From Pseudarthrobacter sp. L1SW (GTDB lineage: Bacteria; Actinomycetota; Actinomycetes; Actinomycetales; Micrococcaceae), in contig NZ_CP078079.1 in the NCBI RefSeq assembly GCF_020809045.1, positions 1,116,001 to 1,180,000 on the forward strand: a stretch of 64,000 bases of DNA, in the 5' to 3' direction. Positions 8,507 through 16,675 of the stretch are shown here, in pieces; the stretch's first letter is position 1; each line of letters opens with the position of its first letter. Position numbers and translations under genes: made by a program. A model generated the notes under the pieces. It was not told where the DNA came from. It ran no database searches and saw only the letters and a program-made list of their open reading frames with translations.

Positions 8507-11470
8507 ATGAGCGCACTGTGGATCAGGGTCCTGGGTCCCTTGCAAGTGATCGCTGACGGCGCCCAGGTTCCAGTCAGCAGCCGCAACCTGCGTATTGTCC
8601 TCGAATGCCTGGCGCTCCGGGCGAACTCGGTGGTCGCAGCCGACTTCCTGGCTGAAGTTATCTGGGACAGCCACCCGCCTGCGCACCCGGGCCCGCAGTT
8701 GCAGGTTTACGTTGCAAATCTGAGGAACCTGCTCGAGCCCAACCGTCCAAAGGGCGTTGCCTCGCACCGCCTGGCGAGCAAGCCGGGCGGCTACCTTCTG
8801 GCTGCTGCCGACGACGAACTCGACCTGCTGCAGTTCCGCGCCCACGTTGCCGCAGGCGAACGTGCGGTAGAAGCCGGTGAACTTGCCAGCGGGGCAGTCC
8901 GCCTGCGCCAGGCCCTGGATTTGTTCGTGCGACCCGCTTTCCCGGACCTTGCCGACGTTGAGTTGCTGGACCCGGACCTCGAAGAGTTGGAGGAAGCCCG
9001 GCTGGGTACATACCAGGACCTCTTCGACGTCGAGCTTGCACTAGGCCACCACGCCACCTTGGTGCCCGAGCTGCAGCGGCTGGTATCGCAGCATCCCTTC
9101 CGGGAACGCTTGTGGGCGTCCCTGGTGCTCGCCCTGTACCGCTCCGACCGGCAGGCGGACGCCCTCGCCGCCTGCCGGACGGCCCGGAAAACCTTTGCTG
9201 CCGAGCTGGGCATTGATCCCGGGGTGCGCCTGCGGGAGCTCGAAGCCCGGGTGCTCCGGCAGGATCCTTCCCTTGCCCCGCCCACCGCTGACAGGCACCA
9301 GCGAACAAGGCCGCGGCTCAACAACCTGCCTGCCGCACTCACGCCTTTGGTGGGCCGCGACGCTGAACTGGGGGAGGTCTGCTCGCTTTACCGTTCGGAG
9401 GAATGCCGGCTTGTCACGGTCACGGGGGCCGGCGGGGCGGGGAAGACCCGCCTTGCCATGGCTGCGGCCGCCCGCCTGGGGGAACGCATGCCCGACGGCG
9501 CGGGCTGGGTGAGTCTGTCCCCGCTCACCCAGGTTGAGCAGGTTCCGGGTGCCATCACGGCGGCACTCGGACTGGAAGCACCAGCAGGCGAAGACCCCTT
9601 GAAGATTGCGTCCCAGTTCCTGCAGGCCCGACGCCTGCTCCTGGTCCTGGACAACTTCGAGCACCTGGAAAACGCCTGGCCCGTGGTGCTGGACCTGCTC
9701 ACCGCAGCCCCTGAACTGCGGATCCTTACCACCAGCCGGAGGCGGCTGGGGTTACGCCCCGAGCACGAGTTTGAGCTTGCGCCGCTTGAACTGCCGCCCC
9801 TCGACCCGCCCCTGCCCCCGCAACAGTTGCGGGAGGTGCCCGCAATGAAGCTCCTCCTGAGCCGTGGCACGGCCGTCCGCCCGCACTTCACTGTGGACCC
9901 TGGAAACGCAGCGGTGTTAACACGGCTGTGCCACCGCCTGGACGGCCTGCCCTTGGCCATCGAACTGGCAGCCGCCCAACTGCGCCACGTCAGCGAGCAC
10001 GATCTCCTCGCTGACCTGGAGGTCAGCCTGGCTGCGCTGCGTTCGAACTTCAGGGACCTTCCGGACCGGCAGCGTACCCTCACGGCCACGATGGAATGGA
10101 GTTACCGACTACTTGCGGATCGTGAACGCGTGCTCTTGTGCCAGCTCGGTGTTTTCGCCAACGATCCCACAGTGGCAGCGATCGACGCTGTGCGCGGCCC
10201 GGTCCTCTCCGGCGCGCCTTCCACCGAAGAACTGCTGACCGCGCTCGCGGACCACAGCCTGCTGCGGCGCTACACCGACCAGGCAGGACGGCGGCGTGTG
10301 TCCCTCCTGCAGTCCATCCGTGAGTTTGCCCGTGACAGGCTGGCGCTGTTTCCCGAGGAACCGGACGTGCGCCGCCGGCATGCCGGGCACTATGTTGCCC
10401 TGGCCGAGGCCGTTAGCCCGCTGCTGTGGGGCCGGGGCCAGGTGGACGCTTTCCGGACGCTGAGGGCTGATGCACTGGATTTGCGCGCAGCACTGCTATG
10501 GGCCGCGGAACCTGGCGGCTCCAAGAACACGGCGCTGGGCCTGGTGGGGCAGCTCTGGCATTACTGGGAGCTGACCGGCGACGTTGCGGAACAGTGCGGG
10601 ATCGCCCTGAAGCTGCTCGACGGCACGCCTAACGCTCCACCGGCGCTGCAGGCTCCTGCCCTCAGCGGAACGGCCACGCTGTGCTGGATGCTCGGCAACA
10701 CTGACCAGGCGTTTGGGCTCCATCAACGGGCGCTTCAGGCGTTCCGCGACGCCGGCAACGACCAAGGCGTTGCGTGGTCCACAATGTGCCTGTCGGTGCA
10801 GGCTCTGCAGCGTGACGACGCCGCCAACGCCCAGCAACTGGCTACAGGGGTCTTGTCCATGCCACCTGCCACCCCGCGCGCAAGGGTTGGCGCATTAATT
10901 ACCCTGAGCATACTGGCCTTCTACGCCGGCGATCATGCCCGGGCCCTGGAGTTGCGCCACGCGAGCGTTGAGCTTGCCCGCCCCCTCGGCGATCGATGGT
11001 TGCTCGGAATAGCCCTGACCAACTTCGCCGAAAGCACCCAGCAGGCCGGCGACTATGGCGCCGCGGAGCGCCTGCTCATCGAAGCAATCACCGCAGCACT
11101 TGAGCTCGACGCGCAGGGCCACGTTGCAGCTTTCCTTGAACACCTTGCCGCTGTCTACGTCAGCCAGCACCGCGTCGAGCGGGCTATTAGGCTGCTGGCA
11201 GCCACTGACAGCTACCGCGCTGACCGCGGGCTTCCGCTCTACTCCGCTGAACGGCAACACCTCACATCGATCTTCGACAGGGCGCGCAATGAAGCCGGGC
11301 CGATCCGCTTCCGCCTGGCCTGGGAAAGCGGAAGAAGCCTCACCCTAAGGCAGGCGTTCAGCGAGGCGGTGCAGGGCGCACATCACACCGAATCGCCGCC
11401 GGGCGCTGCCCTAGGCCCAACAGAGCCGTCCACCCCGGAGAGCGTCGTGGACCCTGCCCCGTGGTCCTGA
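8507..11470 (+). CDS. AfsR-like regulator: SARP DNA-binding/BTAD + NB-ARC ATPase + TPR
   Basis: 987 residues. The ATG at 8507 follows GAGGGG; the upstream extension of the frame lacks homology-like content. Domains in order: OmpR-like winged helix (5-100: WIRVLGPLQV ... KPGGYLL), bacterial transcriptional activator domain (~107-250), NB-ARC P-loop ATPase (GAGGAGKT at 307-314, Walker B LLLVLDNFE at 377-384, GLPLAIEL near 490), then a helical C-terminus with TPR-like repeats. Such large SARPs integrate signals to activate pathway genes, in streptomycetes often antibiotic clusters. No biosynthetic cluster is visible here, so the targets may be the divergent secreted-protein gene or distant loci. 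Confidence 0.93.
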   Translation: MSALWIRVLGPLQVIADGAQVPVSSRNLRIVLECLALRANSVVAADFLAEVIWDSHPPAHPGPQLQVYVANLRNLLEPNRPKGVASHRLASKPGGYLLAAADDELDLLQFRAHVAAGERAVEAGELASGAVRLRQALDLFVRPAFPDLADVELLDPDLEELEEARLGTYQDLFDVELALGHHATLVPELQRLVSQHPFRERLWASLVLALYRSDRQADALAACRTARKTFAAELGIDPGVRLRELEARVLRQDPSLAPPTADRHQRTRPRLNNLPAALTPLVGRDAELGEVCSLYRSEECRLVTVTGAGGAGKTRLAMAAAARLGERMPDGAGWVSLSPLTQVEQVPGAITAALGLEAPAGEDPLKIASQFLQARRLLLVLDNFEHLENAWPVVLDLLTAAPELRILTTSRRRLGLRPEHEFELAPLELPPLDPPLPPQQLREVPAMKLLLSRGTAVRPHFTVDPGNAAVLTRLCHRLDGLPLAIELAAAQLRHVSEHDLLADLEVSLAALRSNFRDLPDRQRTLTATMEWSYRLLADRERVLLCQLGVFANDPTVAAIDAVRGPVLSGAPSTEELLTALADHSLLRRYTDQAGRRRVSLLQSIREFARDRLALFPEEPDVRRRHAGHYVALAEAVSPLLWGRGQVDAFRTLRADALDLRAALLWAAEPGGSKNTALGLVGQLWHYWELTGDVAEQCGIALKLLDGTPNAPPALQAPALSGTATLCWMLGNTDQAFGLHQRALQAFRDAGNDQGVAWSTMCLSVQALQRDDAANAQQLATGVLSMPPATPRARVGALITLSILAFYAGDHARALELRHASVELARPLGDRWLLGIALTNFAESTQQAGDYGAAERLLIEAITAALELDAQGHVAAFLEHLAAVYVSQHRVERAIRLLAATDSYRADRGLPLYSAERQHLTSIFDRARNEAGPIRFRLAWESGRSLTLRQAFSEAVQGAHHTESPPGAALGPTEPSTPESVVDPAPWS

Positions 11471-11519
11471 ACCGGGGTAGTGCCCCATGATCCTGGCACC
11501 GGGTCCGTGCCCAGCCGGT

Positions 11520-11741
11520 TCAGTCCTTCTTGTCTCCGGTGTGGTGTTCCTCGGCGTGCGCGGCCTTTTCCCGGGCCTCATGCTGGTGCTGCTCAAGTTT
11601 CGCTTCGGCATCCCGGCGCCGGTAGCCGATGGACCGGGCCTGTTCAGGGGTGGGATGCCGGTGCTCCCGTTCCCACGCGTGGTCGTTGACGCCGGTACCG
11701 GGGACTTCCTCGTCGTCAGGTTTGTTGGTTTCTTCACCCAT
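11520..11741 (-). CDS. Small hydrophilic charged protein
   Basis: 73 residues from the ATG at 11741; a TTG two codons upstream is also possible. It is highly charged and lacks membrane segments: an acidic N-terminus (EETNKPDDEEVPGTG), then HAWEREHRHPTPEQARSIGYRRRDAEAKLEQHQHEAREK and a His/Glu/Lys-rich tail. A short coiled coil is likely in the last 40 residues. I do not recognise a named family. It follows the SARP gene convergently, 49 bp away. Confidence 0.65.
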   Translation of the reverse strand: MGEETNKPDDEEVPGTGVNDHAWEREHRHPTPEQARSIGYRRRDAEAKLEQHQHEAREKAAHAEEHHTGDKKD

Positions 11742-11779
11742 ACTCAAACCCTGTCACAGTCCCGGCGCCGAGAGTAGGC

Positions 11780-12331
11780 CTACGCCTCGAGCCGCCCGTA
11801 GGTGCTGATCACGTTGCCCTTGCTGGTCCGGGACTCGTCCTGCAGCACCAGCCTGGTGGTGGGGTCGCCGTCCTGGAACAGGCGCCGGCCGGTTCCCGCG
11901 ATCACCGGGTGGGTCATGAGGGTCAGCGAGTCGAGCAGCCCGGCGAACAGCAGCTGCCGGGTCACCGAAATGCTGCCGCACACCGCGATCTCGCCGCCGT
12001 CGCGCTCCTTCAACCCCGCCACGAAGTCCTCCAGCGGCGCGTCCATCAGCCGTGAGTTTTGCCATTCCAGCGGCTCCGCCAGCGTCCGGGACGCGACAAA
12101 CTTCTCCACCGGGTTGATGAAGGCTGCGAAGTCCTCGTCCACCGACGCGTTGGGCCAGTATGCTGCCCACTCCTGGTAGCTCACCCGGCCCAGCACCACC
12201 GTGTCCACGGTTTCCATCATCTTTGTCAGGCCCACCCCCAGCTCGTCGTCGAAGCTGTCGAACTGGAACTTGAAGGGATCGGAAACCACCCCGTCCACGG
12301 AGTGGAACAGGCCGGCAGTGACTTTGCGCAT
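11780..12331 (-). CDS. Dihydrofolate reductase/RibD C-terminal-like protein
   Basis: 183 residues. The ATG at 12331 is preceded by TGGAGG; the in-frame ATG 13 codons earlier is not. Motifs typical of the actinobacterial 'dihydrofolate reductase family protein' group: MRKVTAGLFHSVDGVV, VLGRVSYQEWAAYWP, FVASRTL and GEIAVCGSISVTRQLL. The fold binds NADPH, but most members are not true DHFR and their substrates are unknown. It is a single gene, 38 bp beyond the small charged protein. Confidence 0.88.
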   Translation of the reverse strand: MRKVTAGLFHSVDGVVSDPFKFQFDSFDDELGVGLTKMMETVDTVVLGRVSYQEWAAYWPNASVDEDFAAFINPVEKFVASRTLAEPLEWQNSRLMDAPLEDFVAGLKERDGGEIAVCGSISVTRQLLFAGLLDSLTLMTHPVIAGTGRRLFQDGDPTTRLVLQDESRTSKGNVISTYGRLEA

Positions 12332-12540
12332 GGGGACCTCCAGAAGGGCTTTCGAGCGGACACGGAACACGCTAATGCGCCCTCCCGCCGAGCGGAAGAT
12401 CCCTGCCGGAATGGACGACGGCGGCCGCGCCAGTTACGTTCATCACTCGCCGCGGCGTCTTGCACGGTTTCGCCGATTCCGGGCCCCATACTTGTGGTGA
12501 GCGGCCGTTGCCGCGCCCCCGGCCAGGCAGGAGGAAGTGC

Positions 12541-13026
12541 ATGGAAACCCTGAAAAAAATCGTGACCAACCAGTATTTCCCGGCCGGCGCCGTGCTCACG
12601 GCCGTCCTTTTGTTCTGGGCCGTGGGACTCCTGGGCGGGCTGTCCCTCCTGAACAACAACCAGCCGCCCCTGACCACGCTCACGTGGATGCTGTTTGTCT
12701 ACGTGGCAGCGGTGCTCACCCCGCTTGCCGGGGCCGCCGCCGCCGCCGACCTGATCCGGCGCTGGCGCCGCAACCGCTCCGCCGCAGCAGCCCAGGCAAC
12801 GTACGATGCTCAGGCAGTCCCGGAGGAAGAGCTTCACGAGGAAGAACCGCAAAAAGGCGACGCCCAAAAGGACGAGGCCCAGTCAGCCGCCCCAACCGCA
12901 CAGGTGGAACCGGCAGTGGCCGCCGAGCAGGCGGACCCTGCCCGCCCATCGCAGCCGTCGCACGCCGCCAAGGCATCCCAGCCGAAGAAAAGCCCAAAGC
13001 AGGCGGGCCGCAAGCAGGCCGCCTAG
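12541..13026 (+). CDS. Membrane protein with two helices and a charged Ala/Glu/Lys tail
   Basis: 161 residues from the ATG at 12541, preceded by AGGAGGAAGTGC. Two hydrophobic segments lie at ~14-38 and ~48-72 (FPAGAVLTAVLLFWAVGLLGGLSLL; WMLFVYVAAVLTPLAGAAAAA), followed by a cytoplasmic basic stretch LIRRWRRNR. The C-terminal half is low in complexity: acidic repeats (EEELHEEEPQKGDAQKDEAQ) pass into a lysine/alanine tail (QPKKSPKQAGRKQAA) that resembles DNA- or RNA-contacting tails. No named family was recognised. Confidence 0.72.
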   Translation: METLKKIVTNQYFPAGAVLTAVLLFWAVGLLGGLSLLNNNQPPLTTLTWMLFVYVAAVLTPLAGAAAAADLIRRWRRNRSAAAAQATYDAQAVPEEELHEEEPQKGDAQKDEAQSAAPTAQVEPAVAAEQADPARPSQPSHAAKASQPKKSPKQAGRKQAA

Positions 13027-13048
13027 CTGCGTACCGCCGTCGGCCGCC

Positions 13049-15190
13049 CTACCGTCCTTCCAGCGTATTGAGGGCTTCCTCGGCATTCTGCAGCGCCTGG
13101 TCCAGCCGCCGGGCAGGCTGGGGCAGCGAGAACAGGTACCCCTGCAGCGTGTCGCAGTCCAGTGCCGTGAGGTAGTCAGCCTGCGCCGCAGTTTCCACGC
13201 CTTCGGCCGTGACCGTCAGTCCCAGGCTGTGGGCCATATTAATCATGGAGCTGAGGATGGGCAGCCGCTCATTGCCCGTGTGCACCATGGACACAAACGT
13301 CTTGTCGATTTTCACCGTGTCCACGGGCAGGTCCTGGAGCCTGCCCAGCGAGGAATAGCCGGTGCCGAAATCGTCCAGGGCCACCCTGGCGCCGGCGTCC
13401 CGCAAGGTGCTGAGCTGTTTGATGAGGCTGCAGTCGGCGTCGAAGAAGACGCTCTCGGTGACCTCCAGGACCAGCTGGTAGGCGGCCACGCCTTTGTCCT
13501 CCGCGAGCCGCAGGACGGTCTGGGCGAAATCCGGGTCCTGCAGCTGGACGCCTGAGACGTTTACGGCGAGGGAGCGTGACGGGTCCTGGCTCAGCCACGG
13601 CGCCAGTTCCGCCATGCCGCCCGCCATCACTTCGGCACCGATCTCGTTGATCAGTCCGGTGCGTTCCGCCAGCGGGATAAAGACCGACGGCGGAACCCGG
13701 GTGCCGTCCCTGTCCCACCTTGCCAGCGCTTCGAACGTGACCACCTGCCCCATGCGGTGGGAGACGATGGGCTGGAAATCCACCGAGATCTCGCCCCGGG
13801 CCACGGCCAGCTGCAGCCCGCCCTCCATGTGGGTCCGCTGCACCAGGGCCGTCATCATATCCGGGTGGAACCGCAGGAAACGGTTCTTGCCGGCTGCTTT
13901 CGCGGCGTACATCGCGATATCGGCCTGGCGCAGCAGCTCGGAGGCGCCCACATTGTCCCGGGCCAGCGACGCGAGCCCCAGGCTGAGGCTGGGCCGCAGG
14001 ACCGTGCCCTGGATGGTGACCGGGACGTGCAGGCACCGGACGATGCATTCGGCAATGGCGTCGGCATCCGGGCAGGCGGTCAGGAGGACAACGAATTCGT
14101 CACCGCCGAGCCGCGCCACGACGTCGGCAGTAGGGGCGCAGCCGCGCAGCCTGCGGGCCACTTCGATGAGCATGTCGTCGCCGGCCTGGTGCCCCAGTAT
14201 GTCATTGACCTCCTTGAAATCGTCCAGGTCCAGGAGCAGGACGTCCACGGCTTTCAGCCTGGGCTCCTCCAAGGATCCGGCCAGGGCGTCGTTGAACACC
14301 GCCCGGTTGGCCAGCCCTGTTAGGGGGTCCTGGAATGCCATCGCGCGCAACTTCTCCGCCTGCGCCGCGAGGTCCATCATGGCCTGGTGGGCCTGCTCCT
14401 GGGCCTTCCGGCGCGGGGTTACATCCCGGAAGCTCCACACCCTGCCAACCACGTCATTGCCCACCCGCTGCGGCCGCGAATACCGTTCGAAGGTCCGGCC
14501 GTCCGCCAGGTCCACAACATCATGGCTCTCCGCGGAGGGGCTGTCCTCCAGCTCACCGAGCCGGGCACTGAAGGCAACCGGATCCGCGATCTGGGACATG
14601 ACCAGCTCCATCACCGGGTCCTCGCTCTCGCCCTTCATGAGCTCCGGCGGGATGCCCCACATGCTGAGGAACTGGTCGTTGAACCCGGCCACGCGGCCCT
14701 CGGAGCTCATCACCAGGATGCCGTCCGCGGTTGACTCCAGCGTGGCGGTCAGCAGGGACATCGCCTCCCGCAGGTCCGCGTCGGCCGCCTGGCGGTGGGA
14801 AGTACCCCGGACGGACAGGAGGAGCAGCGGCCCGGCGGGGACGCCGTCGTCGGATCCCGGAACCAGGGAACCGGCTGCTTCGGCGGGGAACTCCGTCCCG
14901 TCGCCGCGGAGCCCATAGATTTCGCGCGGGGGAAGATGCTCCCGGGGCCCGGCAAGGAGCGTTGCGAAAAGCTGCTCCACCTCGCCGCGGAAGCCCTCGG
15001 CCAGGAGCATCCGGTGGTCCCGCCCGGCCAGGTCCCCGCTGGCGTATCCGAACATCCTCCCCGCGGCGGCGTTGGCCGTTGTAATGGTGCCATCGCCCGC
15101 AATAGCCAAGAGAGCGTCCGGGCTGGCGTCCAGGACTGTGCCGAAGATTTGTGCTGCCGGATTTTTGTTGTGGCTCCAGTAATCAGTCAT
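13049..15190 (-). CDS. PAS-PAS-GGDEF-EAL cyclic-di-GMP protein
   Basis: 713 residues; the ATG at 15190 follows GAGGGGGGTGG. Two PAS domains (~15-130 and ~145-260) precede a diguanylate cyclase domain with intact GGDEF (362-366) and a phosphodiesterase domain with intact EAL (487-489), LDDFGTGYSS, VKIDKTFV, VTAEGVET and QGYLFSLP. Both catalytic signatures are preserved, so it may make and degrade c-di-GMP. The inhibitory RxxD site just before GGDEF is missing. There are no membrane segments; the PAS domains are the probable sensors. It stands alone. Confidence 0.95.
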   Translation of the reverse strand: MTDYWSHNKNPAAQIFGTVLDASPDALLAIAGDGTITTANAAAGRMFGYASGDLAGRDHRMLLAEGFRGEVEQLFATLLAGPREHLPPREIYGLRGDGTEFPAEAAGSLVPGSDDGVPAGPLLLLSVRGTSHRQAADADLREAMSLLTATLESTADGILVMSSEGRVAGFNDQFLSMWGIPPELMKGESEDPVMELVMSQIADPVAFSARLGELEDSPSAESHDVVDLADGRTFERYSRPQRVGNDVVGRVWSFRDVTPRRKAQEQAHQAMMDLAAQAEKLRAMAFQDPLTGLANRAVFNDALAGSLEEPRLKAVDVLLLDLDDFKEVNDILGHQAGDDMLIEVARRLRGCAPTADVVARLGGDEFVVLLTACPDADAIAECIVRCLHVPVTIQGTVLRPSLSLGLASLARDNVGASELLRQADIAMYAAKAAGKNRFLRFHPDMMTALVQRTHMEGGLQLAVARGEISVDFQPIVSHRMGQVVTFEALARWDRDGTRVPPSVFIPLAERTGLINEIGAEVMAGGMAELAPWLSQDPSRSLAVNVSGVQLQDPDFAQTVLRLAEDKGVAAYQLVLEVTESVFFDADCSLIKQLSTLRDAGARVALDDFGTGYSSLGRLQDLPVDTVKIDKTFVSMVHTGNERLPILSSMINMAHSLGLTVTAEGVETAAQADYLTALDCDTLQGYLFSLPQPARRLDQALQNAEEALNTLEGR

Positions 15191-15313
15191 TGCACCACCC
15201 CCCTCGCACATCATAAAGCGCAAGATGCTGAATTGGTGGCGGAACAGCAGGAATGGGCTGCGAGCTGTCCCCCGGCCTGCGCGGGGCCCCATCACCCACC
15301 TTCCCAAGCAACG

Positions 15314-15350
15314 CAAAAAGCGCCGCCCCGGTGGAGGGCAGCGCTTTTTT
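15314..15350 (-). terminator. Rho-independent terminator
   Basis: On the minus strand GCGCTGCCC pairs with GGGCGGCGC (one G:U-type mismatch) around a TCCACCG loop and is followed by TTTTTG. It lies 24 bp after the stop of the GlsB-type gene. The A/T flanks make it usable in both directions. Confidence 0.8.
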
Positions 15351-15373
15351 GTTTGAGGGAATATGTGGGGTTG

Positions 15374-15643
15374 TTACACCCGGCGGCCGCTGCGGTTGGC
15401 GACGGCACCGTAAATCAGGAGCACGATGACTGAACCAAGAATTGCCAGCAGCCAGGTGCGGAGATCGAAGAACTCAGCCAGTCCGCCGCCGAAAATCAGC
15501 GAGCCGATCCAGCCGCCCAATAGGGCTCCGACAACGCCGAGGACCAGGGTGACCACCCAGCCTCCGCCTTGGCGGCCAGGCAAGATGGCCTTTGCAATGG
15601 CTCCGGCGATCAGGCCCAAAATGAGAAATCCGAGAATACCCAT
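15374..15643 (-). CDS. GlsB/YeaQ/YmgE-family membrane protein
   Basis: 89 residues after AAGGAGTGGCAAC. Three hydrophobic helices with the family pattern MGILGFLILGLIAGAIAKAILPG, GGWVVTLVLGVVGALLGGWIG, and a C-terminal helix ending NRSGRRV. This 'transglycosylase-associated' family consists of small inner-membrane proteins that are often stress-induced; the biochemical role is unknown. A motif resembling one before the PRC-barrel gene at 19468 lies in its upstream region (15702-15717). It has its own terminator. Confidence 0.92.
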   Translation of the reverse strand: MGILGFLILGLIAGAIAKAILPGRQGGGWVVTLVLGVVGALLGGWIGSLIFGGGLAEFFDLRTWLLAILGSVIVLLIYGAVANRSGRRV

Positions 15644-15701
15644 GTTGCCACTCCTTAATCAGTAAGTTGTGCCGGGCCCCCATTTCCGGTTCCATAATTC
15701 A

Positions 15702-15717
15702 ATCAGCGTGCTTACTG
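15702..15717 (-). promoter_or_regulatory. GTAAGCACGCT motif upstream of the GlsB-type gene
   Basis: Read on the minus strand CAGTAAGCACGCTGAT resembles the near-palindrome GTAAGCATGCTTAG at 19329-19342. Both lie upstream of small stress-type genes. It is a possible shared regulator site. Confidence 0.35.
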
Positions 15718-15808
15718 CTCTGCAAGGGTTTGATTGTCACGGGATGACTGTCAGTTTTCCCGCTTGGATAGGATTGGGTGATCCCGCCACCAACCAAGGA
15801 GCTCCGGC

Positions 15809-16675
15809 ATGTGCAGCCAGCAGACCGTCCGGCCGCGTGCCGTCTTCCTCGATATCGACGGCACGTACGCGGACCACGGGCTGGCGCCCGACGCGCATGT
15901 GGAGGCAGTCCGGACCGCGCGGCGGCTGGGGCACCTCGTCTTCGTGTGCACCGGCAGGCCGCTGGCCATGGTCCCCGCCCACATCCTTGAGGCCGGTTTT
16001 GACGGCACCATCACCGGCGCCGGCGCCCGGGTGGAGCTGGACGGCGAGGTCCTCAAGGACACGCGCTTCGACCAGGACCTGGCCGGCCGCATTGTTGACG
16101 CCCTGGATGCCCATGACGTGGCCTACATCCTCGAAGCCCCGGAATCCCTTCACGGACGCACGGGCGTGGACCAGCGGCTGAGGGAGGTGCTTGGGCCCAT
16201 CTTCGCAGGCCGCCCGCAGCATGACGGGGTCCTGGGCACGGACGTGGACCCCCTCGAGGACATCCTGGGACCCATGCAGTACAGCGACGACCTGCGGGGA
16301 ACGTCCTACGCCAAGATCTCCTGTTTCGATTCGGCAGTGCCGCTCAAGCAGTTGGTGGACCGGCTTGGTCCGCAGGTGGGTCTGATTCCCAGTTCCCTCT
16401 CTGCCCTGGGGGACCGTGCCGGGGAGATCTTCATGGCCGGGACCCACAAGGCGGTGGGCATCCAGGTGGTGGAGGAGCATCTGGGCCTTGACCGGGCAGA
16501 CATCGTGGCCATCGGCGACAGCGCCAACGACATCGAGATGCTGGAGTACGCCGGGGTGGGGATCGCCGTGGAAGGCGGGCACCCTGCCGTGCTGGCTGTT
16601 GCCGACCGGTTCACAGCCGGCCCCGCAGGCAACGGTGTGGCCCTCGCCTTCGCCGAGCTGGGCCTGCTGAGCTAA
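15809..16675 (+). CDS. HAD-superfamily (Cof-type) phosphatase
   Basis: 288 residues; the ATG at 15809 follows AAGGAG. HAD motif I is LDIDGTYAD (nucleophile Asp15), motif II lies in CTGRP, the motif III lysine in AGTHKAVGIQ, and motif IV is IGDSANDIEML. The large C2 cap between motifs II and III is typical of the Cof/YbiV group, which hydrolyses sugar phosphates, phosphoglycolate-like compounds or cofactors such as FMN and PLP. Substrate cannot be assigned. Its stop codon overlaps that of the convergent ugd gene in a shared CTAA. Confidence 0.92.
   Translation: MCSQQTVRPRAVFLDIDGTYADHGLAPDAHVEAVRTARRLGHLVFVCTGRPLAMVPAHILEAGFDGTITGAGARVELDGEVLKDTRFDQDLAGRIVDALDAHDVAYILEAPESLHGRTGVDQRLREVLGPIFAGRPQHDGVLGTDVDPLEDILGPMQYSDDLRGTSYAKISCFDSAVPLKQLVDRLGPQVGLIPSSLSALGDRAGEIFMAGTHKAVGIQVVEEHLGLDRADIVAIGDSANDIEMLEYAGVGIAVEGGHPAVLAVADRFTAGPAGNGVALAFAELGLLS

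Noticed and set aside
8411..11470. SARP as part of an antibiotic gene cluster
   Set aside because: Neighbours are a secreted protein, a small charged protein and a DHFR-like protein; no PKS, NRPS, RiPP or terpene genes are present.
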